A DNA stretch of 64,000 nt, from positions 4,960,001-5,024,000 of the forward strand of contig NZ_RAPV01000001.1 of NCBI RefSeq assembly GCF_003610295.1, read 5' to 3'. Shown one piece after another: positions 33,492 through 44,853 of the stretch. Both the position numbers and the translations under genes were made by a program. The first letter of the stretch is position 1, and every line of letters starts with the position of its first letter. The notes below the pieces were generated by a model. The model saw only the letters and a list, made by a program, of their open reading frames with translations, made no database searches and was not told the origin of the DNA. The DNA comes from Paraburkholderia sp. BL23I1N1. Its GTDB lineage: Bacteria; Pseudomonadota; Gammaproteobacteria; Burkholderiales; Burkholderiaceae.

Positions 33492-34673
33492 ATGAGCAAC
33501 CTGCCCGGTTTGCAATTCCCGCTCGGCGAAGAAATCGAAATGCTGCGTGACAGCATCGCCGGATTCGCCGCCAAAGAAATCGCCCCGCGTGCCGCGGAAA
33601 TCGATCGCACGGATCAGTTCCCCATGGACCTGTGGCGCAAATTCGGCGACCTGGGCGTGCTCGGCATGACGGTCTCGGAGGAATACGGCGGCGCGAATAT
33701 GGGCTACACGGCGCACATGATCGCGATGGAAGAAATCTCGCGCGCGTCGGCATCGGTCGGTCTCTCGTACGGCGCGCACTCGAATCTGTGCGTCAACCAG
33801 ATTCATCGCAACGGCACCACGGCGCAAAAGGAAAAATACCTGCCCAAGCTGGTTTCCGGTGAACACGTTGGCGCACTCGCCATGAGCGAGCCGAACGCGG
33901 GCTCGGATGTCGTCAGCATGAAACTGCGCGCGGACAAAAAGGGCGATCACTATGTGCTGAACGGCACGAAAATGTGGATCACCAATGGTCCGGATTGCGA
34001 CACGCTCGTGGTCTATGCAAAAACCGATCTCGAAGCGAATTCGCGCGGCATTACCGCGTTTATCGTCAAGAAGGGCATGAAGGGCTTCTCCGTCGCGCAA
34101 AAGCTCGACAAGCTCGGCATGCGCGGCTCACATACCGGTGAACTGGTGTTCCAGGACGTCGAAGTGCCGGAAGAAAACATTCTCGGCCAGTTGAACGGCG
34201 GCGTGAAGGTGCTGATGAGCGGCCTCGATTACGAACGCGCCGTGCTCGCCGGCGGCCCGACCGGCATCATGGTCGCGGTCATGGACGCAGTCGTGCCGTA
34301 TATCCACGATCGCAAGCAGTTCGGCCAGCCGATCGGCGAATTCCAGCTGATTCAAGGCAAGGTCGCCGACCTGTACACCACACTGCAAGCGTGCCGCGCG
34401 TATCTCTACGCAGTGGGCCGGCAACTCGATACGCTCGGCAAGGATCACGTGCGCCAGGTGCGTAAGGACTGCGCGGGCGTGATTCTCTACACCGCTGAAA
34501 AAGCGACGTGGATGGCCGGCGAGGCAATCCAGATTCTCGGCGGCAATGGCTATATCAACGAGTATCCGGTCGGCCGTCTGTGGCGCGATGCGAAGCTCTA
34601 TGAAATCGGTGCGGGCACGAGCGAAATCCGTCGCATGCTGATTGGCCGCGAACTGTTCGCCGAAACGGCGTAA
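33492..34673 (+). CDS. liuA: Isovaleryl-CoA dehydrogenase
   Basis: This 393-residue FAD acyl-CoA dehydrogenase has family motifs [10 protein letters not shown] and [11 protein letters not shown] at the flavin and substrate site, and [20 protein letters not shown] with the C-terminal [17 protein letters not shown]. The catalytic glutamate is probably Glu248 in [15 protein letters not shown], the position used by isovaleryl-CoA dehydrogenases rather than the C-terminal Glu of other acyl-CoA dehydrogenases. It converts isovaleryl-CoA to 3-methylcrotonyl-CoA in leucine breakdown. It is the first gene of a four-gene plus-strand operon and lies 11 bp before the next gene. Confidence 0.93.
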   Translation: MSNLPGLQFPLGEEIEMLRDSIAGFAAKEIAPRAAEIDRTDQFPMDLWRKFGDLGVLGMTVSEEYGGANMGYTAHMIAMEEISRASASVGLSYGAHSNLCVNQIHRNGTTAQKEKYLPKLVSGEHVGALAMSEPNAGSDVVSMKLRADKKGDHYVLNGTKMWITNGPDCDTLVVYAKTDLEANSRGITAFIVKKGMKGFSVAQKLDKLGMRGSHTGELVFQDVEVPEENILGQLNGGVKVLMSGLDYERAVLAGGPTGIMVAVMDAVVPYIHDRKQFGQPIGEFQLIQGKVADLYTTLQACRAYLYAVGRQLDTLGKDHVRQVRKDCAGVILYTAEKATWMAGEAIQILGGNGYINEYPVGRLWRDAKLYEIGAGTSEIRRMLIGRELFAETA

Positions 34674-34684
34674 GAGAGACCTCT

Positions 34685-36292
34685 ATGCCGATCATCGAAT
34701 CAAAGCTGAATCCGCGCTCGGATGACTTCCGCACCAATGCGGCGGCGCTCGAAGCGCTGGTCGCCGATCTTCGCGCAAAGATCGAAAAACTCGCGCTGGG
34801 CGGTGGGCAAGCGGCGCGCGACAAACATACGGGCCGCGGCAAGCTGCTGCCGCGTGAGCGCATCGAGAAACTGCTCGATCCGGGCACACCCTTTCTCGAG
34901 TTCTCGCAACTCGCGGCCTATGGCATGTACCACAACGACGCACCCGGCGCGGGCGTCGTCACGGGTATTGGCCGTATTGCGGGGCAGGAGTGTGTGATCG
35001 TCTGCAATGACGCGACGGTCAAAGGCGGCACGTACTATCCCGTCACCGTGAAAAAGCACGTACGGGCGCAGGAAATCGCCGCCGAAAACCATTTGCCGTG
35101 TGTCTACCTGGTCGACTCGGGCGGTGCGAATCTGCCGAATCAGGACGACGTGTTCCCCGATCGCGATCACTTCGGCCGCATCTTCTTCAACCAGGCAAAC
35201 CTGTCCGCGGCAGGCATTCCGCAAATCGCCGTCGTGATGGGCTCGTGCACGGCAGGCGGCGCCTATGTGCCGGCCATGAGCGACGAATCGATCATCGTCA
35301 AGAATCAGGGGACGATTTTTCTCGGCGGCCCGCCGCTCGTCAAAGCCGCAACCGGCGAAGTGGTGAGCGCGGAAGACCTCGGCGGCGGCGACGTGCATAC
35401 GCGGTTGTCGGGCGTGGTCGATCATCTCGCGCAGAACGACGCGCATGCATTGGCGATTGCGCGCAGCATCGTCGGTAATCTGAATCGCACGAAACAGGTG
35501 CCGGTGGCGTTGCAGGAGCCGAAGCCGCCGCGCTATGACGTGAAGAGCATGTACGGCGTGATTCCCGTCGATACGCGCAAGCCGTTCGATATCCGCGAGG
35601 TGATCGCGCGCATCGTCGACGATTCCGCTTTCGACGAATTCAAGGCCCGCTACGGCACCACGCTCGTGTGTGGCTTCGCGCATATCTGGGGGCATCCGGT
35701 CGGCATCATCGCGAACAACGGCATTCTGTTTTCGGAGTCGGCGCTCAAGGGCGCGCACTTCATCGAGCTGTGCTGCCAGCGCAAGATTCCGTTGGTATTC
35801 CTGCAGAACATCACGGGCTTCATGGTCGGCCGCAAGTACGAAAACGAAGGCATCGCGCGTAACGGCGCGAAGATGGTGACGGCCGTGGCCACCGCAAAGG
35901 TGCCGAAGTTCACGGTGATCATCGGCGGTTCGTTCGGCGCGGGCAATTACGGCATGTGCGGCCGCGCGTATTCACCGCGCTTTCTGTGGATGTGGCCGAA
36001 CGCGCGCATTTCGGTGATGGGCGGCGAGCAGGCGGCGTCGGTGCTGGCCACGGTCAAGCGCGACGGCATCGAAGGCAAGGGCGGTTCGTGGAGCGCCGAA
36101 GAGGAAGAGGCGTTCAAGCAGCCGATTCGCGATCAATACGAGCATCAGGGGCACCCGTACTACGCAAGCGCGCGTCTGTGGGACGACGGCGTGATCGACC
36201 CGGCGCAAACGCGCGACGTGCTCGGTCTCGGCCTTTCGGCGACGATGAACGCGCCGATCGAAGACACGCGTTTCGGCGTGTTCAGAATGTGA
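34685..36292 (+). CDS. liuB: Methylcrotonyl-CoA carboxylase, carboxyltransferase (beta) subunit
   Basis: This 535-residue carboxyltransferase of the crotonase superfamily has [58 protein letters not shown] and [19 protein letters not shown]. The C-terminal half has [20 protein letters not shown] and [16 protein letters not shown]. It moves the carboxyl group from biotin to 3-methylcrotonyl-CoA. It works with the biotin-bearing alpha subunit encoded two genes downstream. The neighbouring order dehydrogenase, beta subunit, hydratase, alpha subunit is the usual liu layout. Confidence 0.94.
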   Translation: MPIIESKLNPRSDDFRTNAAALEALVADLRAKIEKLALGGGQAARDKHTGRGKLLPRERIEKLLDPGTPFLEFSQLAAYGMYHNDAPGAGVVTGIGRIAGQECVIVCNDATVKGGTYYPVTVKKHVRAQEIAAENHLPCVYLVDSGGANLPNQDDVFPDRDHFGRIFFNQANLSAAGIPQIAVVMGSCTAGGAYVPAMSDESIIVKNQGTIFLGGPPLVKAATGEVVSAEDLGGGDVHTRLSGVVDHLAQNDAHALAIARSIVGNLNRTKQVPVALQEPKPPRYDVKSMYGVIPVDTRKPFDIREVIARIVDDSAFDEFKARYGTTLVCGFAHIWGHPVGIIANNGILFSESALKGAHFIELCCQRKIPLVFLQNITGFMVGRKYENEGIARNGAKMVTAVATAKVPKFTVIIGGSFGAGNYGMCGRAYSPRFLWMWPNARISVMGGEQAASVLATVKRDGIEGKGGSWSAEEEEAFKQPIRDQYEHQGHPYYASARLWDDGVIDPAQTRDVLGLGLSATMNAPIEDTRFGVFRM

Positions 36293-36323
36293 CGGAGCGC
36301 TAAGAAGCGCAGGAGCTGCAACG

Positions 36324-37109
36324 ATGCAATACGAAACGCTGAATGTCGCTTTCGCCGGGCCGATCGCCACGGTCACTCTGAACCGGCCGGACGTGCGCAA
36401 CGCGTTCAACGAAACGATGATCGCCGAAGTGACCGCGGCCTTCACGGCCCTGAACGCGCGCGACGACGTGCGCGCAGTGGTACTCGCCGCGAACGGCAAG
36501 GCATTCTGTGCAGGCGCCGACCTGAACTGGATGAAGAAGATGGCTGGCTACTCGGACGACGAGAACCGCGCCGACGCGATGCTGCTCGCGAACATGCTGG
36601 CGTCGATCTATCGCTGCAACAAGCCGGTGATCGCGCGCGTGAACGGCGACGCGTACGCGGGCGGCATGGGTTTGATCTCGGCGTGCGATATCGTCGTTGC
36701 CGTGGAGAGCGCGCGGTTTTGCCTCTCGGAAGCGCGTCTCGGCCTGATCCCGGCCACCATCGCGCCGTACGTGATCCGCGCGTTGGGCGAGCAGGCGTCG
36801 CGGCGTTACTTCACGACCGCCGAGCAGTTCGATTGCGCGACGGCGTACCGCTTGGGCCTGGTTAGCGAAGCGGTGGGCATGGAGCAACTCGACGCCACCG
36901 TGCAGCAGATCGCCGAAACGCTGTGCGCAAACGGCCCGCAAGCGGTGCGCGCCTGCAAGCAACTCGTGCAGGACATCGCCGGCCGCGAGTTGAATGAGGC
37001 CTTGATTGAAGACACGGCGGCACGCATCGCGCGCACGCGGGCGGGGGCGGAAGGCCGTGAAGGCGTCGCATCGTTCCTCGAGAAACGCACACCTTCGTGG
37101 CGCAGTTGA
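36324..37109 (+). CDS. liuC: Methylglutaconyl-CoA hydratase (enoyl-CoA hydratase family)
   Basis: This 261-residue crotonase-fold hydratase has VTLNRPDVRNAFNETMI, the oxyanion-hole segments GKAFCAGADLNWMK and GDAYAGGMGLISACDIVVA, and SEARLGLIPATIAPYV with the catalytic glutamates of the family. It hydrates 3-methylglutaconyl-CoA to HMG-CoA. It is placed 31 bp after liuB and 97 bp before liuD. A general enoyl-CoA hydratase role cannot be excluded from sequence alone, but the operon makes LiuC the best call. Confidence 0.9.
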   Translation: MQYETLNVAFAGPIATVTLNRPDVRNAFNETMIAEVTAAFTALNARDDVRAVVLAANGKAFCAGADLNWMKKMAGYSDDENRADAMLLANMLASIYRCNKPVIARVNGDAYAGGMGLISACDIVVAVESARFCLSEARLGLIPATIAPYVIRALGEQASRRYFTTAEQFDCATAYRLGLVSEAVGMEQLDATVQQIAETLCANGPQAVRACKQLVQDIAGRELNEALIEDTAARIARTRAGAEGREGVASFLEKRTPSWRS

Positions 37110-37206
37110 AGCATTGCGAAGGATCAAATTCCGAAGCGCCTACAGGCCTTCACCAGAATTACACAGCCCCTAACGGGACACTTCGGGACAATCACCGAGA
37201 CATCTC

Positions 37207-39234
<2,028 letters not shown>

Positions 39235-39266
39235 TCGCCGTGCTTGATTTTCAAGCGAGGCGCGGC

Positions 39267-40058
39267 TTAAGCGAGGCGCCCGTAGCCGGTGGCGCGCGCT
39301 TCGTTTTCCAGTTGCTCGATCCGTTCGTAGTCCGTGAGCGGCAACGCGGAAAAACCCTTCAAACGCAGGCGTTTGGCGCGCTCGGGCTGCGCAAGGTGCG
39401 CTTTGTTCAGTGCCTCGCGCAGCGTCTCGATCGTCGCGGACGGCACGTGGTTGGACGCAATCAAAGGCAATCCAGGCGACGCTGCCGTCACACCGATTTG
39501 CCGCACCTGCTGCGCCAGTTCCGGCAACTCATCGCGGACAAACGCGAACGTCACGCAGTCGATTGCGGCGACGTCGGCGCGATTCTCGATCACCGCTCGT
39601 AACGATCCAAGATGCGAACCGGTGCGCAGGACCGTGCTGAAAAACGCCCCGTCGCGCGCAAGCGGCGCCACCGAGTGGCGAAACACGTTCATACCGCTGT
39701 TCGAATCGTCCTGATTGTAGGCGGCACGTGCGCCACGGCATGCCTCAAGCGAATCGAACTGCGCCTCCGCCCGCGTGACCAGTACGCTCGAATAATCGGT
39801 GCCTTCGCAGCCCGGCGCGTCGAATCGCGGCGTGGCGATCAACTGAACCTGCTCGTTTAACCCATGCATCAGCGGATAGCCGCAGGTTTGCGAGAGCAGT
39901 ACGTTAGGGCGCCGCCAGAATCCATGCAGTTCTTCGTCCGGCTCGACGATGCGGCATGCCGGCTTCACCATGCGCAATACGTCGTCCAGCCACTCGCGCC
40001 ACGTAGTGGCGAGCGCGGGCGTCACGTTGTACATCGGCAGGGCGGCGATCCAGGTCAT
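39267..40058 (-). CDS. PhnD/substrate-binding-like protein without a signal peptide
   Basis: This 263-residue protein resembles the phosphate/phosphite/phosphonate substrate-binding family (PhnD-like, type 2 periplasmic fold): LLSQTCGYPLMHGL, YSSVLVTRAEAQFDSLEA, AAYNQDDSNSGMNVFRH, then GSHLGSLRAVIENRADVAAI. Unlike transport proteins it starts MTWIAALPMYNVTP with no signal peptide or lipobox, so it is probably cytosolic. No permease or ATPase gene is adjacent. The ligand is unknown. It is convergent with liuD across a 32-bp gap. Confidence 0.78.
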   Translation of the reverse strand: MTWIAALPMYNVTPALATTWREWLDDVLRMVKPACRIVEPDEELHGFWRRPNVLLSQTCGYPLMHGLNEQVQLIATPRFDAPGCEGTDYSSVLVTRAEAQFDSLEACRGARAAYNQDDSNSGMNVFRHSVAPLARDGAFFSTVLRTGSHLGSLRAVIENRADVAAIDCVTFAFVRDELPELAQQVRQIGVTAASPGLPLIASNHVPSATIETLREALNKAHLAQPERAKRLRLKGFSALPLTDYERIEQLENEARATGYGRLA

Positions 40059-40077
40059 GGACGCAATTCTGGCATAA

Positions 40078-40356
40078 CTAATGTCTGACCATTCGGAATT
40101 CGTCGAGCCCCAACCGCACGGGCTCGGTCTCCTTGAATGGCCATTTGCACTCCACCACCTTCAATATTTCCAGTTGCGAGTTTTCGAACGCAACGAGCAA
40201 ATCCGTGCGCCGCTTGCTCGCGGCCCCGCAAAAGGTCACCAGTGCCTCGGCGCTGACCTCGAAGACCTGCACCCGCTCGTCAAAACAGACCCGGAAGGCG
40301 ACGGTTGCGCATTCCGTGACACAGGGCCTGAATCCTTCATCGACATATACCGACAT
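40078..40356 (-). CDS. Small conserved-looking cytosolic protein (possibly DUF1488-like)
   Basis: This 92-residue protein starts at ATG 40356 (MSVYVDEGFRPCVTECATVA), preceded by AGGAG at six-base spacing. A longer frame to 40464 lacks such a site. The pattern of alternating strands and a final helix (VAFRVCFDERVQVFEVSAEA, LLVAFENSQLEILKVVE) resembles small DUF1488 proteins, but I am not sure. Three cysteines are present. It is the third of four minus-strand genes that may be co-transcribed. Function unknown. Confidence 0.6.
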   Translation of the reverse strand: MSVYVDEGFRPCVTECATVAFRVCFDERVQVFEVSAEALVTFCGAASKRRTDLLVAFENSQLEILKVVECKWPFKETEPVRLGLDEFRMVRH

Positions 40357-40460
40357 AGCCATCTCCTGCCACCTGCCCGAGTGATCAGGATAATCGGCCG
40401 TGAGCTTTCGGTATGTGGGAAAACCGGCATTTGAGGTGAAATGGGAGTTACTGCTTTCGT

Positions 40461-40655
40461 TCACTGAACGGGCGTTTTGCTCACTTCGATATAATCCGCA
40501 GACGGAAACCCTTTCACAAGCTTCGGCACATCATGTGAGAACACAGCTGTGGTAATGAAAACGCAGGTCAAAGCAGCGACGAGCGGAATTGCACAGAAAA
40601 GGGATGTGATGCATCCGCGTCGGGTGACGGATATTGATTGAAAAAATCGTTTCAT
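40461..40655 (-). CDS. Small membrane-anchored or secreted protein, unknown function
   Basis: This 64-residue protein starts MKRFFQSISVTRRGCITSLF and has one hydrophobic segment (about 16-39, LFCAIPLVAALTCVFITTAV). A short outer part follows, HDVPKLVKGFPSADYIEVSK. The positive N-terminus suggests inside-to-outside orientation or an uncleaved signal anchor. GCAGGAG lies at good spacing before ATG 40655. It stands between a TetR regulator and another small gene on the same strand. No family recognised. Confidence 0.55.
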   Translation of the reverse strand: MKRFFQSISVTRRGCITSLFCAIPLVAALTCVFITTAVFSHDVPKLVKGFPSADYIEVSKTPVQ

Positions 40656-40697
40656 GGGACTCCTGCTTTCATGAATGATGCCGACCAGCGGGAAAAT

Positions 40698-41288
40698 CTA
40701 CGCCGCAGACTGTTCAGATTTGGAGGGGCGATCGCTTGTCCATCGATCCTCATCCAGTAGTAACTTGAATAGCCGCTCTCGTTGTCTGTCTGACACTGGA
40801 GAAAGCCCCAGGAGTGTCGTGTAAGCCAAACCTTGCGCTGCAATCAGACGTAAGAGCGCCATGTCCGGATCCTCGGCCTCGCTCCGTATCTTCCGTGTCT
40901 GTGCTGCGTCTTCATCGCGGATCTCGCTGAGCAGCGTTGGATCTTCCACGAGTGTGGCCAGAATCGCTCTCGCCACGGAGTGAGATTGATTAATTGATTC
41001 GCGGAATATCGCTATCTGGCACGAAAGCGTTGGTTCACGAAGCGAGTCGCCCTTGGTGGCCAGGAAATTATTGGCGAACGACCTGTAATGATCTTGCTGG
41101 TAGGCGAGTAGCGCCTTGAGGATATCGCCCTTCGTGCGGAATTGATGGAGTAGCCCACCTTTGCTGATTCCGCTTTCGCGAGACAGAGCGTCGAAGGTAA
41201 GTCCACCCGGACCATCCCTCGTCAGGATTACGAATGCCGCCTTGATAGCGGTGTTTCGGGATCGTTCCGAACGGGTGGGATTATCCAT
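40698..41288 (-). CDS. TetR-family transcriptional regulator
   Basis: This 196-residue regulator has the TetR helix-turn-helix at about 12-58 (IKAAFVILTRDGPGGLTFDA, LSRESGISKGGLLHQFRTKG) and a C-terminal TetR-C domain (SHSVARAILATLVEDPTLL). The subtype with KGGLLHQFxTKxxLL commonly controls adjacent efflux genes, but none is present here. The gene may control the small genes downstream on the same strand or the divergent lipoprotein. ATG 41288 is the natural start. Confidence 0.85.
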   Translation of the reverse strand: MDNPTRSERSRNTAIKAAFVILTRDGPGGLTFDALSRESGISKGGLLHQFRTKGDILKALLAYQQDHYRSFANNFLATKGDSLREPTLSCQIAIFRESINQSHSVARAILATLVEDPTLLSEIRDEDAAQTRKIRSEAEDPDMALLRLIAAQGLAYTTLLGLSPVSDRQRERLFKLLLDEDRWTSDRPSKSEQSAA

Positions 41289-41660
41289 GTCTTCCTATGA
41301 GATGTGAGGGCCATTCGCACGAACCGCAGTCTGGGTGAGATCCGTGCGAAAAACCGCGAGATTAACGAATCTCGCCCTTGTGTGAACTGCCATTCTATCA
41401 AGAGTTCGCCGGCTTTTACCTTTGCGCTAAACCCTGCCGGGTTAAGGGCCGGTGCGCAGGATTTTCCTCATGCTATGGATCGAAAATAAAACCGTCCAGG
41501 CGGTTTGTCATGATAGCATCACGCCCGACTGGTGAAAATGGCTGGTTACCGGGCGACGCAACCAGGCACGCGTCGAGTGCGACGACACACCGATCATCGA
41601 GCCTACAAGCCTTGTGATGTGCATCAAGTTGACCTGGGTATTCGACGAAGGAGAAATGGC
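41289..41660. other. Gap between tetR and the lipoprotein gene
   Basis: No gene is supported in this 372-bp divergent region. It should contain promoters for both neighbours. I saw no strong palindrome that would mark a TetR operator. Confidence 0.4.
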
Positions 41661-42035
41661 ATGAAAGTCTTGCGAACCACGTTGATTCTGTCGATTGTCT
41701 TCGCGTGCGTTCTCGGCGGCTGCGCTTCAACGGTTGAGGAAATTAAACCCGAGGATATTGCGGATTTCAGGCCCGGGGTAACGACGCAGCAGCAAGTGGT
41801 TGCCAGACTGGGCACGCCATCGTCGACTTCCACTTTGCAAAATGGATCGACTTTCCTGGTGTACGCGTTCGCACAACCACAGCCGCTCGCGGTGACATTG
41901 ATTCCCGCCATCGGTCCGTTTGTCGGTGACACTAGCGTCAGGAGCACCGCGATCAGCTTCCAGTTCGGACCGGACGGCATGCTGAATGCCGCTAATACCG
42001 TTTCCTCGCGGTTCGGCGTGCCGAAACCCCATTAG
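41661..42035 (+). CDS. SmpA/OmlA (BamE-like) domain lipoprotein
   Basis: This 124-residue lipoprotein has a signal peptide MKVLRTTLILSIVFACVLGG followed by the lipid-modified Cys21 (lipobox LGGC). The mature part has EDIADFRPGVTTQQQVVARL followed by GTPSSTSTLQNG, the motif of the SmpA/OmlA fold that includes BamE. It is probably anchored in the outer membrane and exposed to the periplasm. GAAGGAG precedes ATG 41661. It is shorter than BamE-linked operon genes and stands alone, so a general envelope role is likely; the exact function is unknown. Confidence 0.8.
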   Translation: MKVLRTTLILSIVFACVLGGCASTVEEIKPEDIADFRPGVTTQQQVVARLGTPSSTSTLQNGSTFLVYAFAQPQPLAVTLIPAIGPFVGDTSVRSTAISFQFGPDGMLNAANTVSSRFGVPKPH

Positions 42036-42512
42036 CGGTCAGCGCACGGGTGGAGGGTGATGGCGTCGGGCTACTTGGCAGCCATGGCATTTGCTGGCAC
42101 GCGCCCTGACAAACGGTGGTGCCCAATAATGCCCGTGCCGCGACCTTAAGTATGACGAATGCGAGCTTTATTCGATCGCAGAGAGCGTCGGCACTGCCCA
42201 TCAGAAAGCTTTGCTAACTTCGCTTCTTCGACTGCCTGTCAGATCGGGTTAGAGGGGATACCGGGTCCTGCACCGCCGTATGGTTCACACCAATGGGCCG
42301 TGGGGCTTTCCAGAGGCGCTTCAATGGGCTTGTCGATATACTGAAGTGTCTGACCTGCCGAACGTGTTTTCTGCGCGATGCGCGTGCAAACGTGAACTCG
42401 CGCCGTCCAGGCGGCAAGACGTTCGCGAAACAACGGCTTGGCCTGCTTGCATTGAAATTCGGGCGGAAGGCGCGATTCCGCGCCATGCCGAAAATCTTTT
42501 CGTGGGCGACGT
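42036..42512. other. 477-bp gap before the sensor kinase gene
   Basis: No gene is supported. Short overlapping frames at 42280-42538 have no recognised similarity. No strong hairpin or repeat was seen. Confidence 0.4.
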
Positions 42513-43736
42513 ATGAACGAATCCGCACGCGACGCTGAAACAGATGCGATTCTCAAACGGTTGGAGGGGGAAAATGCCGCTCTGCGCCGCGATCGCGAGA
42601 ATCTGGAACGGCTGGTGGCCGAACGTAACGAACTCCTCCACCTGACCAGTTTTGCGCTCAATCGGGTGCGGGAAGCCGCCTATCTACTCGATGACACCGG
42701 CCGCTTCGTCTATGTGAATAAAGAAGCGTGCCGGACATTGGGATACAGCAACGCGGAACTGTTGCTGATGAGCGTGTCGGATATCGATCCGGACTGGACT
42801 GCCGATAGGGGGAGTGAGGCCTGGCCGGCACTGCGAGAGCAGGGTTCGCTCGTTATCGAGACCATGCACCGTCGCAAGGACGGCAGCCTGCTCCCTGTTC
42901 AGGTCAACGCGAGCTTTTTCGAATACGGCGATAAGGAATACAACCTGGCGCTTGCGCGCGATGTCACGAAACTGAGAACGACTGAACGAGCGTTACGCGA
43001 AAGCGAACGGGCCTTTCGCACGCTTGCAGAAAATGCGCCAGATGCCATTGTCCGGTACGACCTGAACTGCCGCCGTACATATGTCAATCCGGAGTTCGCG
43101 CGCGTGACCGGTGTCGAGGTCGAGCAACTGCTCGGTGAACCTAGAGAAGTACTGGGTGCGAAGGACGAACTCGGCCAGCACCTGAGCGCGCTTCGCATGG
43201 GTGTCTCGACCCTGCGCGTGCGGTTTGGCCATGACAATCCGGATATTGACGAGCACGTCCAGAAACTGCTGCTCCTGTCCGACAAGACGATGCAGGTGCT
43301 ACGCAACGTCATGACCTCGCTGCGTCCGGCGGTGCTCGACGCGGGTATCGCCGCGGCGCTCGAGTGGCTGACTGCCGAATTTTCGCAGAATGGCCAGACG
43401 ACTTGTTGTCTGAGTGTGCCGGAAGAAAGTCGCGAACTTGCCGAGGAGCGGGCCATTGCTTTGTTCCGGATTGTCCAGGAGGCGCTCACCAATGTCACGC
43501 GGCATGCCGATGCCCATCAGGTGTTTATTACCCTGAAGGAGGCGGGTGACGATTGTCTGCTCGAAGTGCGCGATGACGGCCGCGGATTTGATCCCGTGGC
43601 GATCCCAAGGAAATCCTTTGGGTTGGCGGGTATGAGGGAGCGTGTGTTGATGCTGGGTGGCGCGCTCGACGTCGTTAGCTCGCCGGGCCACGGTACCGCC
43701 ATCAAGGTGCGTGTGCCATTCGGCCGGGGTTATTGA
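42513..43736 (+). CDS. PAS-domain sensor kinase (NarL/DesK-type) lacking the phospho-acceptor histidine box
   Basis: This 407-residue cytosolic protein has a short coiled coil (about 8-40), PAS1 (about 45-155: AAYLLDDTGRFVYVNKEACR, EYNLALARDVTKLRTTERAL) and the start of PAS2 (170-209: ENAPDAIVRYDLNCRRTYVN). It then jumps at residue 217 into DELGQHLSALRMG of the HisKA-3 domain. The normal RELHDELGQ box carries the phosphorylated His; here Lys217 stands in its place and the end of PAS2 is absent. The ATPase domain is intact (ALFRIVQEALTNVTRHADA, DDGRGFDP, GLAGMRERV). An in-frame deletion of roughly 80 or more codons is the simplest explanation, so it should not autophosphorylate normally. No response regulator is adjacent. 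Confidence 0.8.
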   Translation: MNESARDAETDAILKRLEGENAALRRDRENLERLVAERNELLHLTSFALNRVREAAYLLDDTGRFVYVNKEACRTLGYSNAELLLMSVSDIDPDWTADRGSEAWPALREQGSLVIETMHRRKDGSLLPVQVNASFFEYGDKEYNLALARDVTKLRTTERALRESERAFRTLAENAPDAIVRYDLNCRRTYVNPEFARVTGVEVEQLLGEPREVLGAKDELGQHLSALRMGVSTLRVRFGHDNPDIDEHVQKLLLLSDKTMQVLRNVMTSLRPAVLDAGIAAALEWLTAEFSQNGQTTCCLSVPEESRELAEERAIALFRIVQEALTNVTRHADAHQVFITLKEAGDDCLLEVRDDGRGFDPVAIPRKSFGLAGMRERVLMLGGALDVVSSPGHGTAIKVRVPFGRGY

Positions 43737-43744
43737 CGACAGGG

Positions 43745-44740
43745 TGGACTGGCCGGCCCGCTCCTGGCGAGCGGGCGGATTGCTTTGAATGAAATCGGAC
43801 AGATTGCCATGCACCGGACGTGCAATCGGAGCGAATGCGAAAAGCCTCAACCATTCGCTATAACCTTGCACGAGAAAGCCTCCTGAGCGTTCTATGTATT
43901 GTCGGCGGGACGTTTCATAGACCTTCCGGAGTGCAAACCACGGCACATGCGGCAAGTCATGATGAACGAGATGGTAGTTATTGTTCAAATACAGCAGCCG
44001 CCAGAACCACGCGGCCTCATTGATCACAGTGCGATGCGCGGATGCATGTGCCGCTCGATGTTCCTGAAACGAGCGGATCGAACCCAACGACAACGACCCA
44101 TAACCCGCGCCCACGATAAAGGCCCACGCCGGGATTCCGCAGGCGTATTGAAGCCACACCGTCAGCGTGGCTAGCGCGGCCAGATGCGTGAGCCATATCG
44201 GCACGTTCGCGCCAATCGCCGCGTTTGATTTTGCCGAGCGCATCCGCAGCCCGTCGCAGCAAGGGCAAAAGCCGGCCCGACCAGCAGGCGGCCGACAAAC
44301 GTATTGCGGAAGGTCAGCAGCGCGCGAATTGCGAAACCCGCGCGTTGCCACACACGCTGACTCACGAAATAGCTTTCGGGATCGCGCTCCGGGCGCGTCA
44401 GATGCGGGTCGTCGTGATGCTGAAGATGAGAATCGCGGTAGACGCCATACGGAAACCACACCGCGAGCGGCGCGAATCCTAACAGTGCGTTAAAGCGCGG
44501 CGAGCGCGTTGGATGACCGTGCAGCAGTTCGTGTTGCAGCGACATGTACCACGTGCCCAACAGCGCCAGCAGCGCGGTGGTCAGTGGCAAGCCGAGCGCG
44601 TGCGCATGCGTCGCTACGCCGAACCATCCGCAATAGATCGTGACGATCAGCAGCCACGTCGGCCATTGTGTGCGCCATGTCCAGCTTGCAGCCTGGCGCG
44701 CGAGGGCTTTGCGTTGCGTGTCGTCGAGGTAAATCGCCAT
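43745..44740 (-). pseudogene. Membrane fatty acid desaturase, broken by frameshifts
   Basis: The N-terminal part (44740 to about 44260) has the first histidine boxes HELLHGHP and HLQHHDDPH plus membrane helices. The C-terminal part (about 44200 to 43750) is in another frame and has the third box NNNYHLVHHDLPHVPW. Between them a short piece LRRAADALGKIKRGDWR lies in the third frame, so two small indels near 44265 and 44210 separate the parts. The C-terminal frame also fails to stop before running into the antisense of the kinase gene. An intact gene would encode about 330 residues. It is convergent with the kinase. Two independent errors argue for true decay over a sequencing fault. Confidence 0.75.
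43756..43776. terminator. Hairpin between convergent kinase and desaturase genes
   Basis: GCCCGCTC (43756-43763) and GAGCGGGC (43769-43776) form an 8-bp perfect stem with a 5-base loop, 20 bp after the kinase stop. It is followed only by GGATTGCTTTG, so the U-run is poor. It may serve as a weak bidirectional terminator. Confidence 0.4.
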
Positions 44741-44853
44741 CGGCTGGATCGGTCGGATTGCAGGTTTAGACCGATCCTACGAGCCAATACACACGACTAG
44801 AACCATTTTGTTCAGCAATGCATCTGCGCAAACGTGCAAAAGCGGGGGGGCAT

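Noticed and set aside
42280..42516. Small plus-strand frame before the sensor kinase
   Set aside because: Codon use and sequence look random and no similarity was recognised.
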